This document shows, one piece after another, positions 34,730-44,100 of a DNA stretch of 64,000 bases (position 1 is the stretch's first letter; every line of letters begins with the position of its first letter). This DNA is from Helicobacter colisuis (GTDB lineage: Bacteria; Campylobacterota; Campylobacteria; Campylobacterales; Helicobacteraceae). Location of the stretch: the NCBI RefSeq assembly GCF_023646285.1, contig NZ_JAMOKX010000002.1, forward strand, positions 1 through 64,000, in the 5' to 3' direction. The notes below the pieces were generated by a model that searched no databases, was not told the origin of the DNA, and saw only the letters and a list, made by a program, of their open reading frames with translations. Position numbers and translations under genes: made by a program.

Positions 34730-35947
34730 TTAGTTATAGCCCAATTTAGGACCTCTAAGTCCAATAAATTGTTGTGTTTTGTGGGTCAATTTTCCTGCTT
34801 TAGCATCACAATCAAGCTCTTTAAAAATCTCTTCTAAATGATTTTGTGTCAAATCTCTACCCCCAAGTCCGTAAATATAATTGCTTACAATTGGCTTTTT
34901 ATCCATTGCATAAAGTGCTGCTACACCTTCATTAAAAAGCATTCCCATAGCACCAGCAGGCAAACTTCTATCTAAAAATGCAACAGCCTTGCAGTTTTGA
35001 AGAGCCTTGCTGAGTTGTTCATAGGGGAATGGTCGTAAAACACGAATACTAACAACACCTGCTTTGATGCCTTGTTCTCTTGCTTTTTGTGCAGCGATTC
35101 TTGCTGATTCCACGGTGGTTCCAAGAGCAACAATGATAACTTCTGCATCATCGGTTTGGTATTGTTCTACGACATTGTATTTCCTGCCTGTTAAAGCTTC
35201 AAATTCCTTGAAAGTTTTCTCGATAATAGGCATAGAATTCATAATGGCATTATGAAGTTGAGCTTTGTGTTCAAAATGCCAATCTTCTTCTGTTTGCGAC
35301 CCATAAGTTGCGGGTTTGCTAAAGTCTAGCATCGCATTTTTTGGTTTATAATCCCCAATAAAACGATAAGCTTCCTCATCTTTAAGTGGGCGCACACTTT
35401 GAGCAGTGTGAGAGCAGATAAAACCATCTTGATGCACCATTACAGGTAGTCTCACTTCATAATCTTCAGCAATTTTAAAAGCCATAAGGTTGAAGTCATA
35501 AGCTTCTTGTGGATTGTAAGTGCAGAGATTAACCCAACCTGCATCACGCCCTAGATACATATCAGAGTGATCACCATTAACATTCAATGGGCTTGCTAGG
35601 GCTCGATTGACAACATTTAAGACAATGGGCAATCGCATACCAGCGGCTTGATAAAGTACTTCAACCATTAGCGCAAAACCTTGAGAGCTTGTTGCAGTTG
35701 CTACTCTGCCTCCTGCAGCTGCAGCACCAACACAGCCACTCATTGCAGCATGTTCTGATTCGACCATTACAAATTCGCCATCAATATAACCATTTGCAAG
35801 GAAACTTGCATAATTTTGAACAATAGGGGTTGATGGAGTGATAGGATAAGCAGAAACTACATCAATTTGTGCTTGGCGCATTGCGTGGCTTGCAGCCATA
35901 TTCCCATCCCATACTTCAATTGTTTGTAATTCATAAACTGCTGCCAT
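34730..35947 (-). CDS. porA: Pyruvate:ferredoxin/flavodoxin oxidoreductase alpha subunit
   Basis: Pyrimidine-binding and CoA-side subunit of the oxidoreductase. The product has SHAMRQAQIDVVSAYPITPSTPIVQ near the N-terminus, VESEHAAMSGCVGAAAAGGRVATATSSQGFALM and LNVNGDHSDMYLGRDAGW. The start is the ATG at 35945-35947 (MAAVYELQ) with AAGGATT 5 bases upstream, giving 405 residues. A longer frame that begins within porD is rejected. It follows porD after 2 bases. Confidence 0.95.
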   Translation of the reverse strand: MAAVYELQTIEVWDGNMAASHAMRQAQIDVVSAYPITPSTPIVQNYASFLANGYIDGEFVMVESEHAAMSGCVGAAAAGGRVATATSSQGFALMVEVLYQAAGMRLPIVLNVVNRALASPLNVNGDHSDMYLGRDAGWVNLCTYNPQEAYDFNLMAFKIAEDYEVRLPVMVHQDGFICSHTAQSVRPLKDEEAYRFIGDYKPKNAMLDFSKPATYGSQTEEDWHFEHKAQLHNAIMNSMPIIEKTFKEFEALTGRKYNVVEQYQTDDAEVIIVALGTTVESARIAAQKAREQGIKAGVVSIRVLRPFPYEQLSKALQNCKAVAFLDRSLPAGAMGMLFNEGVAALYAMDKKPIVSNYIYGLGGRDLTQNHLEEIFKELDCDAKAGKLTHKTQQFIGLRGPKLGYN

Positions 35948-35949
35948 AA

Positions 35950-36348
35950 TTAATCCTTTTTCTTTTCTTCTTTTGCAGGCCATTTTGCCAATGCCGCTTC
36001 GTTAGTTTCATAGTCGTTAAACATTAAAAGCGATTTTGGATTGGTGGGGCAGACATCAACGCACACGCCACAGCCTTTGCAATGGACATAATCCACTCCT
36101 GTCATTTTTTCATCACGAACTAAAATGGAAGAATCGGGGCAATAAACCCAACAAAAATAGCAGTTGATACAATGTTCGTTATTATAAACGGGCTTTTCAA
36201 CTCTCCAATGAGCCACACTTGCCTTATAAGAGCTATCGGGGCGATAATCTCTTTTGTCTGCGTGTTCTTGGACGATTTCATCACCTTTTGTTTCAAAAGG
36301 GAATAACACAGAGCCAATTTCAAATTCATTCCAGCCTTTATATTCCAT
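35950..36348 (-). CDS. porD: Pyruvate:ferredoxin/flavodoxin oxidoreductase delta subunit
   Basis: A 132-residue ferredoxin-like subunit with two [4Fe-4S] motifs, CINCYFCWVYCPDSS and CKGCGVCVDVCP, that carry electrons from the TPP site to the external acceptor. The N-terminal 60 residues (EIGSVLFPFETKGDEIVQE) are typical of the PorD of Campylobacter and Helicobacter. It lies 9 bases after porC. Confidence 0.95.
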   Translation of the reverse strand: MEYKGWNEFEIGSVLFPFETKGDEIVQEHADKRDYRPDSSYKASVAHWRVEKPVYNNEHCINCYFCWVYCPDSSILVRDEKMTGVDYVHCKGCGVCVDVCPTNPKSLLMFNDYETNEAALAKWPAKEEKKKD

Positions 36349-36357
36349 AGTTTCCTC

Positions 36358-36918
36358 CTATTTCACTTCGTTGTAGGCTTTTTTGATGACTTCCATATTT
36401 GCATCAATAATTTTTTGAGGAAGTTTTTTGCCTAAGACTTTTTTAAATGATTCTAAGAAAAATTCTAACTCTAAAGTTTTAGAGACTTTGAGAAATGCCC
36501 CAAGCATTGGCGCATTTGGAATAGATTTACCAAATGCTTCTAGGGATAATCCAATACAATCTAGCGTATAGATTTCTTTTCCATTTAACTCAGGTTTGGT
36601 TTTAAGAAATTCTTCTTTGCTTAAATGAGTTGTGATGATATATTTAGTATTTGCTTTTTCATTGGCGCAAATATCAGTGATATAAACTAATCCTGGGTCA
36701 ATCACTAAAACATAATCGGGATTCATAAATTTTTCGTGATTCAAGATAGGTTGATCATCGATGCGGTTGTATGCAGTCATTGCTGCACCTCTTTTTGCAG
36801 ATCCATAAAAGGCAAATGCTTGAACTTCTTTTCCTGTTCCTGCAACTACATCGGCTAAACCTTTAGCGCCCGTTACCGCACCTTGCCCTGCACGACTATG
36901 CCATCTAATCTCTAGCAT
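36358..36918 (-). CDS. porC: Pyruvate:ferredoxin/flavodoxin oxidoreductase gamma subunit
   Basis: First gene of the porCDAB operon. The 186-residue product has IRWHSRAGQGAVTGAKGLAD at the start and FAFYGSAKRGAAMTAYNRI, typical of the gamma subunit. I use the ATG at 36916-36918 (MLEIRW) with Shine-Dalgarno TTAGGAG. The longer in-frame extension has no ribosome site. In H. pylori this enzyme passes electrons to flavodoxin and is essential. Confidence 0.94.
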   Translation of the reverse strand: MLEIRWHSRAGQGAVTGAKGLADVVAGTGKEVQAFAFYGSAKRGAAMTAYNRIDDQPILNHEKFMNPDYVLVIDPGLVYITDICANEKANTKYIITTHLSKEEFLKTKPELNGKEIYTLDCIGLSLEAFGKSIPNAPMLGAFLKVSKTLELEFFLESFKKVLGKKLPQKIIDANMEVIKKAYNEVK

Positions 36919-36948
36919 GCTATCTCCTAAAATTTTATTACACCTTAA

Positions 36949-36954
36949 ATTATA
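36949..36954 (-). promoter_or_regulatory. Probable -10 box of porCDAB
   Basis: The minus strand reads CTTATAATTTAAGG, a perfect TATAAT about 31 bases upstream of the porC ATG. Confidence 0.5.
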
Positions 36955-37085
36955 AGGGAAGCGCACTTAAAATGACTTTTAAAATTTTGGCTTAGTAAAA
37001 GAAAGATTATCTTTTTGGAAAATGATATTGAATCTTGGGCGGAGAAATTGAGTGAAAAATTTAAAAATTTCATTCCCAAACATCC

Positions 37086-37733
37086 TTAAATACTTTGTAT
37101 AATGGAAATTGCCTCCAAAGAATCACGAGCAATCTTATCTGTATATTTTTGTAACACGCTTAAGGAAGCATAGCCACTTAATACCCCAAAAGATTGAATA
37201 TTTGCTTCTTTGGCTGCTAGGATATCTAAAGGCGTGTCTCCAATCATATAAATATGAGAATTTGAAATCCCTTTTGGTAGAGCTTCTAGCGCCTTTAAAA
37301 TAGGTTCTTTATTGGGTTTTGGTTTGGTTACATTTTCTCTTCCAATGATGCAGTGGAAATATTGTAACACATTGAAGTGTTGAAGTAAGTCTTTGGAATA
37401 CAATCCAGTCTTGGTGGTTACAATTCCCAAATAAGCAAATTCATAAGCCTTTAGAATTGATTCTTTTGCATTTTCTAATAGAATCGTTTTTTTATTGCAG
37501 ATTTGTCTGTAATGCTCTTTGTAAGCTGTGATATATTGTGGGCATTCTTTTTCTTCTATTCCAAGGGCAATGAAAATGTCTTCTAAGGTGTAGCCAATGA
37601 GTTTTTTGATGCTTTCTATATTGGGAGTATCTTTGTTAAAAGCTTTAAAAGCGGTGCAAAAGGATTCGTAAATGGCTTGAGTAGAATCAATAAGTGTCCC
37701 ATCTAAATCAAACAAAACAATTTTATTTTTCAT
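37086..37733 (-). CDS. HAD-family phosphatase, phosphoglycolate phosphatase-like
   Basis: A 215-residue haloacid dehalogenase-superfamily hydrolase. Motif 1 is VLFDLDGTLIDST with the nucleophile and acid Asp, motif 2 is GIVTTKT, motif 3 includes KPKPNKEPI, and motif 4 is IYMIGDTPLDILAAKEA. The cap domain is the small helical type 1 of Gph/PGMB-like enzymes. The substrate (phosphoglycolate, pyrophosphate or a sugar phosphate) cannot be told. It stands alone on the minus strand, divergent from the exonuclease gene. Confidence 0.88.
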   Translation of the reverse strand: MKNKIVLFDLDGTLIDSTQAIYESFCTAFKAFNKDTPNIESIKKLIGYTLEDIFIALGIEEKECPQYITAYKEHYRQICNKKTILLENAKESILKAYEFAYLGIVTTKTGLYSKDLLQHFNVLQYFHCIIGRENVTKPKPNKEPILKALEALPKGISNSHIYMIGDTPLDILAAKEANIQSFGVLSGYASLSVLQKYTDKIARDSLEAISIIQSI

Positions 37734-37847
37734 TATTTTAAGCCTTTGTTATTTTGCTGTAAAGTGGATAAATGGAATTTTATCTGTAATTACTTTAAGA
37801 TACAAAAAGCTAAGATTCTAATTTTAATTTAATATTTTTGGAGTTTA

Positions 37848-38630
37848 ATGCCTCATCGTTATGACAGAATCATCACTAAGCTTACAAGGCGTCCTTTAAG
37901 TCAAAATGAATTTTTACTCCTACTTGATGAGGTTGGTGGGCTTTTTAGTGAGAGAGAAAGTGAGTTAGAAATTATTAAAGGTTCTGGGATACCTTTGGTT
38001 TTTGCGCATGATAAAGTCTATCTTAAAACAACTTTAACTCCTATTTGCGAAGAAAGATTTTGCATTGTGGATATTGAAACTAATGGGCATAATCCTTTTG
38101 TGCATCAGCCCATTGAGATTGGGGCGATTGTGTATCAAGGAGGAAAAATTTGTGGAACTTTTCATTCTTTTGTATTTTGCGAGGAAATCCCTGAATATAT
38201 CACAAAACTAACAGGAATCACATCCCCTATGCTAGAAAAAGCACCTAAGATTCATCAAGTTTTAGAAACTTTTAAATTATTTTTGGGGGATTGTGTTTTT
38301 GTGGCGCATAATGTTAGTTTTGATTACCAATTTCTAAGTAATGCACTTTATCGTTATGGTTTTGGGTATCTTTATAATCCACGACTTTGCACGATTAAAC
38401 TTGCCAAAAAAACATTCACTTCCCCACGCTATTCTCTAGAATTTTTAAATGAATTTTTAGAAATTAGACATTCACCCTTACATCGCGCATTAGAAGATTC
38501 TAAAGTAGCTTTAGAAGTATTTAAAAAGTCACTTGAAAGTTTGGATAAAAAGATTTACACAAGTCATGATTTGATAAAATTTACAGAACATATAGATGGA
38601 GGAAATAATGCAAACCCAAAATTATCCTAA
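37848..38630 (+). CDS. DEDDh 3'-5' exonuclease, DnaQ-like
   Basis: A 260-residue protein with the DnaQ/RNase T exonuclease fold. ExoI is FCIVDIETNGHNPF (about residues 73-86, Asp and Glu metal ligands), ExoII is FVAHNVSFDYQFL, and ExoIIIe is HRALEDSKVALEVF with the catalytic His. The N-terminal 70 residues form a separate helical extension (RRPLSQNEFLLLLDEVGGLF). It may be the proofreading epsilon subunit or a stand-alone exonuclease; the extension is seen in epsilonproteobacterial homologues, so the gene symbol is withheld. Its 3' end overlaps nspC by 23 bases. Confidence 0.85.
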   Translation: MPHRYDRIITKLTRRPLSQNEFLLLLDEVGGLFSERESELEIIKGSGIPLVFAHDKVYLKTTLTPICEERFCIVDIETNGHNPFVHQPIEIGAIVYQGGKICGTFHSFVFCEEIPEYITKLTGITSPMLEKAPKIHQVLETFKLFLGDCVFVAHNVSFDYQFLSNALYRYGFGYLYNPRLCTIKLAKKTFTSPRYSLEFLNEFLEIRHSPLHRALEDSKVALEVFKKSLESLDKKIYTSHDLIKFTEHIDGGNNANPKLS

Positions 38631-39819
38631 GAATTTTGAAGCAATTCCAAGCCCTTGTTATGTGCTAGAAGAGGGCAAGTTTATTAAGAATCTGGAAATT
38701 TTAGATTCTATTCAAAAAGAAAGTGGAGCAAAGATTCTTTTGGCTCTTAAAGGTTATGCGCTTTGGAGAAGTTTTGATATTGCCAAAAAATACTTGAGTG
38801 GAATCACTGCAAGTGGGCTTTATGAAGCTAGGCTTGGTTATGAGACTTTTGGTGGTGAGATTACAACCTTTAGCCCAGCTTATAAATATGAGGAGATGCA
38901 AGAATTAGTTAAAATCTCTGATCATATTATTTTTAACTCTTTTTTGCAATGGCAGACTTTTAAGCCTCTGATTGATGAAGCAAATCAATGGCGTGAAAAT
39001 AAAATACAAGTTGGTTTGCGAGTTAATCCTCAATATAGCGAAGTTACTCCTGCAATCTATAATCCTTGCATTAAAGGATCTAGGCTTGGGATTACACCTA
39101 AAGAATTTAAAAAAGGAGTAAAAAAATATGGTTTAGAAGGTATTAGTGGATTGCATTTTCATACACATTGCGAACAAAATAGTGATGCGTTAAGAAGAAC
39201 TTTGAAGTATTTCATTCAATATTTTGGGCGATATATTCCACAAATGCAGTGGATAAATTTTGGTGGAGGGCACCACATTACACGCAAAGATTACGATAGA
39301 GAATTGTTAGTTAAGATTATTAAAAAGTTTAAAAAACGATTTGAAGTGGAAGTGTATTTGGAACCTGGAGAAGCGGTGGGTTGGCAATGTGGATTCTTAA
39401 TTGGTAGTGTGATAGATATTGTGCATAATGGTGTTGATATTGCTATTTTAGATGTGAGTGCTACTGCACATATGCCTGATTGTCTTGAAATGCCCTATCG
39501 CCCTATGGTAAGAAATAGCTATCTAGCTAAGGCTATTTCTAAAAATGGTCATTTAAAGCTTAAAGGAGAGCAAAAATATGCCTATCGCTTTGGTGGTCCA
39601 ACTTGCTTAGCAGGGGATATTATTGGGGATTATAGTTTTAAAGAGCCACTAAAGCTAGGCGATAGAATCATCTTTGAAGATATGGTGCATTATACTATTG
39701 TAAAAAATAATACTTTCAATGGTGTTCCTTTGCCAAGTATTGGTATGATTGATAAAGAAGGGCGATTTAAACTTTTTAAATCTTATTCTTATGAGAATTA
39801 CAAAGAAAGAAATAGCTAA
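38608..39819 (+). CDS. nspC: Carboxynorspermidine decarboxylase
   Basis: PLP-dependent alanine-racemase-fold decarboxylase that makes (nor)spermidine in the alternative polyamine pathway of Campylobacter, Helicobacter and Vibrio. The N-terminal FEAIPSPCYVLEEGKF and LALKGYALWRSF (PLP lysine) are present, as are SGLHFHTHCEQNS, WINFGGGHHITR, LEPGEAVGWQCGF and RFGGPTCLAGDIIGDY (active-site Cys). The start is the ATG at 38608 with GGAGG 5 bases upstream; the in-frame ATG at 38596 overlaps that Shine-Dalgarno. That gives 403 residues, close to the H. pylori protein. The partner carboxynorspermidine dehydrogenase is not in the window. Confidence 0.94.
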   Translation: MQTQNYPKNFEAIPSPCYVLEEGKFIKNLEILDSIQKESGAKILLALKGYALWRSFDIAKKYLSGITASGLYEARLGYETFGGEITTFSPAYKYEEMQELVKISDHIIFNSFLQWQTFKPLIDEANQWRENKIQVGLRVNPQYSEVTPAIYNPCIKGSRLGITPKEFKKGVKKYGLEGISGLHFHTHCEQNSDALRRTLKYFIQYFGRYIPQMQWINFGGGHHITRKDYDRELLVKIIKKFKKRFEVEVYLEPGEAVGWQCGFLIGSVIDIVHNGVDIAILDVSATAHMPDCLEMPYRPMVRNSYLAKAISKNGHLKLKGEQKYAYRFGGPTCLAGDIIGDYSFKEPLKLGDRIIFEDMVHYTIVKNNTFNGVPLPSIGMIDKEGRFKLFKSYSYENYKERNS

Positions 39820-39883
39820 AAGCCATAAATAATAAAGACTAGAGTAGAATCTGCCTTTTAGATTTTTTTAAAACAAAAAAGAT

Positions 39884-39889
39884 TATAAT
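39884..39889 (+). promoter_or_regulatory. Probable -10 box of the cmeABC-like operon
   Basis: GATTATAATGAAG holds a perfect TATAAT, 17 bases ahead of the palindromic operator, so the start of transcription would fall about 10 bases before or at the operator. Confidence 0.55.
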
Positions 39890-39905
39890 GAAGCCTTTTT
39901 AAAGT

Positions 39906-39927
39906 TTGTGTAATTTAAATTACACAA
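39906..39927. promoter_or_regulatory. CmeR-like palindromic operator
   Basis: A perfect 22-base palindrome whose 16-bp core is TGTAATTTAAATTACA. It lies between the -10 box and the start of the efflux operon. The C. jejuni CmeR operator at the same place in the cmeABC promoter is TGTAATAAATATTACA (known from the literature, recalled), sharing both 6-bp half-sites. A TetR-family repressor site is inferred; no regulator gene is adjacent. Confidence 0.75.
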
Positions 39928-40011
39928 TGAGAAGCTTAACAATGAGTTTGTATTTAAAGTCAATATTAATGCTTCTCGAGTGAATTTAGTAAATTGCAAG
40001 GAAGTTTAACA

Positions 40012-41124
40012 ATGAAAGGTTATGGCAAAATATTATTGGGAGCATTTTGTAGTTTGGTAATGTTTTCTGGTTGCTTTGGCGAAAAAGATTCTAAAGCACA
40101 GCAACAAACTATGGTTATTCCTGTCAATATTTATAAAGTTGCTTCAAAAGACATTCCTATTTCTTTTGAATACCCAACGCAACTTACAAGTCCCCAGAAA
40201 GTAGAAATCTATGCTAGAGTGGAGGGGACACTTTTGGAGCAGAATTTTGTAGAGGGAAATGTGGTAAAAGAAGGGCAGAAGCTTTTTAAAATTGATCCTG
40301 CAAAATATCAAGCCAATGTCAATGTTGCTAAAGCACAATTGCTTTCAGCTCAAGCAACTTTTAAAGAGGCTTCAAGAGATTGGGAGCGTTCTAAAAAACT
40401 TTTTGAGCAAAAAGCACTCAGCCCAAAAGAGCGTGATCAATCTTTATCGACTTATGAGAGCGCACAAGCAGGAGTTGCTAATGCAAAGGCAAACTTAGAT
40501 AATGCGATGATTGATTTAGGCTATACTGATGTTGTTGCAACCACAACAGGAAAGACAAGTTTGACAAACTATGATTTGGGAAATCTTGTTGGATCAGCCT
40601 CAAGTAATAACGCACTTGTTACGATTACTCAGCTTGATCCTATTAATGCAGAATTTTCAATTCCAAGCAAGGATTATTATTTTTTAAGAACGCTTAGTCG
40701 TAATAATTTAAAAGTTTCTTATATCCTACCAAGTGGAAATGCTTATAGCAAGGAAGGGAAAATAGATTTTATTGATAGTGTAGTGGATTCAAGCACGGCG
40801 ACAATCAAGGCAAGAGCGGTTGTAGAAAATAAAGATTTTCTTTTGATACCTGGAGAATTTTCACGAATCAAATTAGAAGGATTGGTTGCCAAGGATACCA
40901 TTGCGATTCCGCAAAATACATTACTTCAAGATTCTCAAGGAAGTTATGTTTATAAAGTGGTTGATGGCAAGGCGATTCAAACAAGAGTAGTTTTGGGACA
41001 GAGTGTGGGCAATAGTTTTTTAATTCAATCAGGATTACAAGAAGGCGATATAATTATTACTGATCAGCTTATTAAACTTCGCCCAAATGCACCTGTTAAT
41101 ATTATCAATAGCCAAGCACAATAA
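40012..41124 (+). CDS. cmeA: RND efflux periplasmic adaptor lipoprotein, CmeA/HefB type
   Basis: Membrane-fusion protein of a tripartite multidrug pump. The 370-residue product has a lipoprotein signal (SLVMFSGC, Cys at about residue 19). The barrel-sandwich half-motif VEIYARVEGTLLEQNFVEGNVVKEGQKLFKID comes next, then a hairpin of about 80 residues (VAKAQLLSAQATFKEASRDW), the second half-motif and a C-terminal proximal domain (GDIIITDQLIKLRPNAPV). The ATG at 40012 is favoured by AAGGAAG upstream; a TTG at 39994 precedes that site. First gene of the operon behind the palindromic operator. The name reflects operon similarity to cmeABC. Confidence 0.9.
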   Translation: MKGYGKILLGAFCSLVMFSGCFGEKDSKAQQQTMVIPVNIYKVASKDIPISFEYPTQLTSPQKVEIYARVEGTLLEQNFVEGNVVKEGQKLFKIDPAKYQANVNVAKAQLLSAQATFKEASRDWERSKKLFEQKALSPKERDQSLSTYESAQAGVANAKANLDNAMIDLGYTDVVATTTGKTSLTNYDLGNLVGSASSNNALVTITQLDPINAEFSIPSKDYYFLRTLSRNNLKVSYILPSGNAYSKEGKIDFIDSVVDSSTATIKARAVVENKDFLLIPGEFSRIKLEGLVAKDTIAIPQNTLLQDSQGSYVYKVVDGKAIQTRVVLGQSVGNSFLIQSGLQEGDIIITDQLIKLRPNAPVNIINSQAQ

Positions 41125-41136
41125 AAGGGAAAATCA

Positions 41137-44100
41137 ATGTTTTCTAAATTTTTTATCAATCGCCCAGTTTTAGCGATGGTAATGTCTATTATTATTGTCA
41201 TTGCGGGAGGATTATCTATTGCTTCGCTTGCAGTTGAGGAGTATCCGCAAGTTACACCACCGCAAGTTGTGGTTCAAGCAACTTATCCTGGTGCGAGTGC
41301 GGAAGTGATTTCTTCTAGTGTGGCTAGTATTTTAGAAAATAGTATCAATGGGGTAGAGGGAATGATTTACATGCAGTCTTCTTCTACTTCAAGTGGTAGT
41401 TTAAGCATTAATATTTATTTTACAAATGAGACAGATCCTGATCAAGCAACTATTAATGTTAATAATCGCGTCCAAGCTGTTATGAGTTCTCTACCTCAAG
41501 AAGTGCAAAGACAAGGAGTAACGGTAGATAAACGATCTTCTACTATTTTGGCAGTCTATTCACTTTTTTCTGATTCTCCTGCTCATGATACCACTTTTAT
41601 TGCTAACTATGCTGCGATTAACATTTTAGAGGAATTAAAAAGGGTTCCAGGAGTGGGCGATGCAACACTTTTTAGTCGTCAAGAATATTCTATGCGGATT
41701 TGGCTCTCCCCTGATAAACTCACTAAATACAATCTAACTCCAGCAGAAGTTATTGCTCTTGTGCAAGAGCAAAATTCACAATTTGCCGCAGGATTTTTTG
41801 GTCAAGAACCTGTTAGAAAAGATTTGGATTTTACTTACACGGTAACAACTCAAGGAAGATTCACAACTCCTGAAGAATTTGGAAATATTCTAGTGCGCAC
41901 AAATCCTGATGGATCTTCGCTATTGCTTAAAGATCTAGCAAGAATAGAGTTAGGAGCAGAAGATTATAGTGTGAATGCGTTTTATAATGGGCGTCCTGCT
42001 GTTGCCTTTGGATTGTTTTTGCAGCCTGGAGCAAATGCTTTGAGTGTTGCTGAGGGAGTAGCAAAAAAAATAAAAGAACTCTCTCAATCTTTTCCAGAAG
42101 GGTTGCAATATGCAATTCCTTATGACACGACTTCTTTTGTTGATGTTTCGGTAAAGGAAGTAATTAAAACCTTTATTGAAGCCATAATTTTGGTTATTAT
42201 TGTTATTTACTTCTTTCTGCAAAATTTTAGGGCAACTATTATCCCTGTGCTTGCGATTCCAGTCTCAATTATTGGGACTTTTGCAGGAATGTATTTGCTT
42301 GGATTTTCAATTAACCTTTTGACACTTTTTGGCTTAATTTTGGCTATTGGGATTGTGGTAGATGATGCGATTATTGTAATTGAAAATGTTGAGAGGCTTA
42401 TTTCTGAAGAGAATCTTTCAGTAAAAGATGCCACCATTAAAGCAATGGAAGAAATAGCAAGTCCTGTTGTGGCAATTGTTTTGGTTTTATCAGCAGTTTT
42501 TATTCCTATTGCTTTTATTGGGGGGTTTAGTGGAGAGATTTATAAGCAGTTTGCTATTACCATTGTTATTTCTGTGGTTATTTCTGGATTTGTAGCTTTA
42601 ACTCTTACTCCTGCTCTTTGTGTTTCTATTTTAAAAAAGATTGAACCTAAGCCATTTTGGATTGTAAAGAAATTTAATGATTTCTTTACTTGGCTTACGC
42701 ATCAATTCACTGATAAGGTTGCCCATGCTATTAGGCGTGGAGTATTTTATGTGATTTTGTTTGTAGGATTGCTTGCGGTAACTTATGGTTTATTTACAAG
42801 AGTGCCAACTGGACTTGTTCCAGCTGAAGATAAGGGAATGCTTATTGTCTCTATGAAACTCCCACCTGCAACTGCTCTAAGCAAAACGTCAGATACAGCT
42901 TCTTTTATGGAAAGCACCATTCGAAACAATCCTAATGTAGAGGGAGTTATGGCATTGGCAGGTTATGATATGCTTTCAAGTGCGGTGAGAACCTTTGGAG
43001 GAACTGCTTTTGTAAAGCTTAAAGATTGGGATTTGCGAAAAGAAGAAAGTCAAAAATCTCAAGTATTAGCACAGAGTTTAACAGGGCAGTTAATGCAGAA
43101 TCCTAATGCGGTTATTTTTGCTTTAAATCCACCTCCAATTATGGGGCTTAGCTTGACAGATGGTTTTGAGATATATATTCAAAACCGCACGGGAGGCTCA
43201 ATTCAAGATTTGCAAAAATACACGCAAATGGTTTTGCAAGAAGCACAAAAGCGCCCTGAATTAACCGGAGTAAGAACGACTTTGAGCGTGGATATTCCAC
43301 AATACAATGTTAAGCTTGATAGGCAAAAAGCCAAATCACTTGGTGTGAATATTGATGATGTATTCTCTACGCTTCAAGCGACTTTTGGCTCTTATTATGT
43401 GAATGATTTTAATCTTTATGGTCGAACTTTTAAGGTAAGTATGCAATCTGAAAGTGCCTTTAGAGAATCACCAGATAATTTGCGTGATGTTTTTGTTCGA
43501 TCTAATAATGGTGATTTGATACCCATTAGCTCGTTAGTTACTTTTGAGAGGATTATTGGAGCTGATGTGCTAGAGCGCTTTAATCTTTTCCCAGCAGCAA
43601 TGCTTATGGGAGATGCAGCGCAGGGTTATTCCTCAGGGGATGCGCTAAAGGCAATTGAAGAAGTTGCTAATCAAGTTTTACCCCAAGGGTATTCTATAGC
43701 GTTTTCAGGTAGCTCTTATCAGGAGAAAAATGCAGGTGGTACAGGTGCAATTGCATTTATTTTTGGATTGATTTTTGTTTTCTTGATTCTTGCAGCACAA
43801 TATGAGCGGTGGTTGATGCCATTAGCAGTTTTAACAGCTGTACCTTTTGCTGTTTTTGGTGCGATTTTGGCTACTTGGTTAAGAGGATTAAATAATGACA
43901 TTTACTTTCAAATTGGACTTGTAATGCTTATTGCACTATCAGCTAAAAATGCAATTTTGATCATTGAGTTTGCAATGGAAGCAAGAGAGAAGCATGGCAA
44001 AAATATCTATGATTCTGCAGTGGAGGCAGCAAGATTGCGATTCCGTCCTATTGTGATGACTTCTTTGGCTTTCACCATAGGTGTTTTGCCGCTTGTTATA

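Noticed and set aside
34720-34764. Extended N-termini for porB, porA and porC
   Set aside because: The extensions overlap the preceding genes and lack ribosome sites, whereas the inner ATG codons each have AAGGA or AGGAG at correct spacing.
41927-42437. Minus-strand frames within the efflux pump gene
   Set aside because: Shadows of the cmeB-like gene, which is intact across this stretch.
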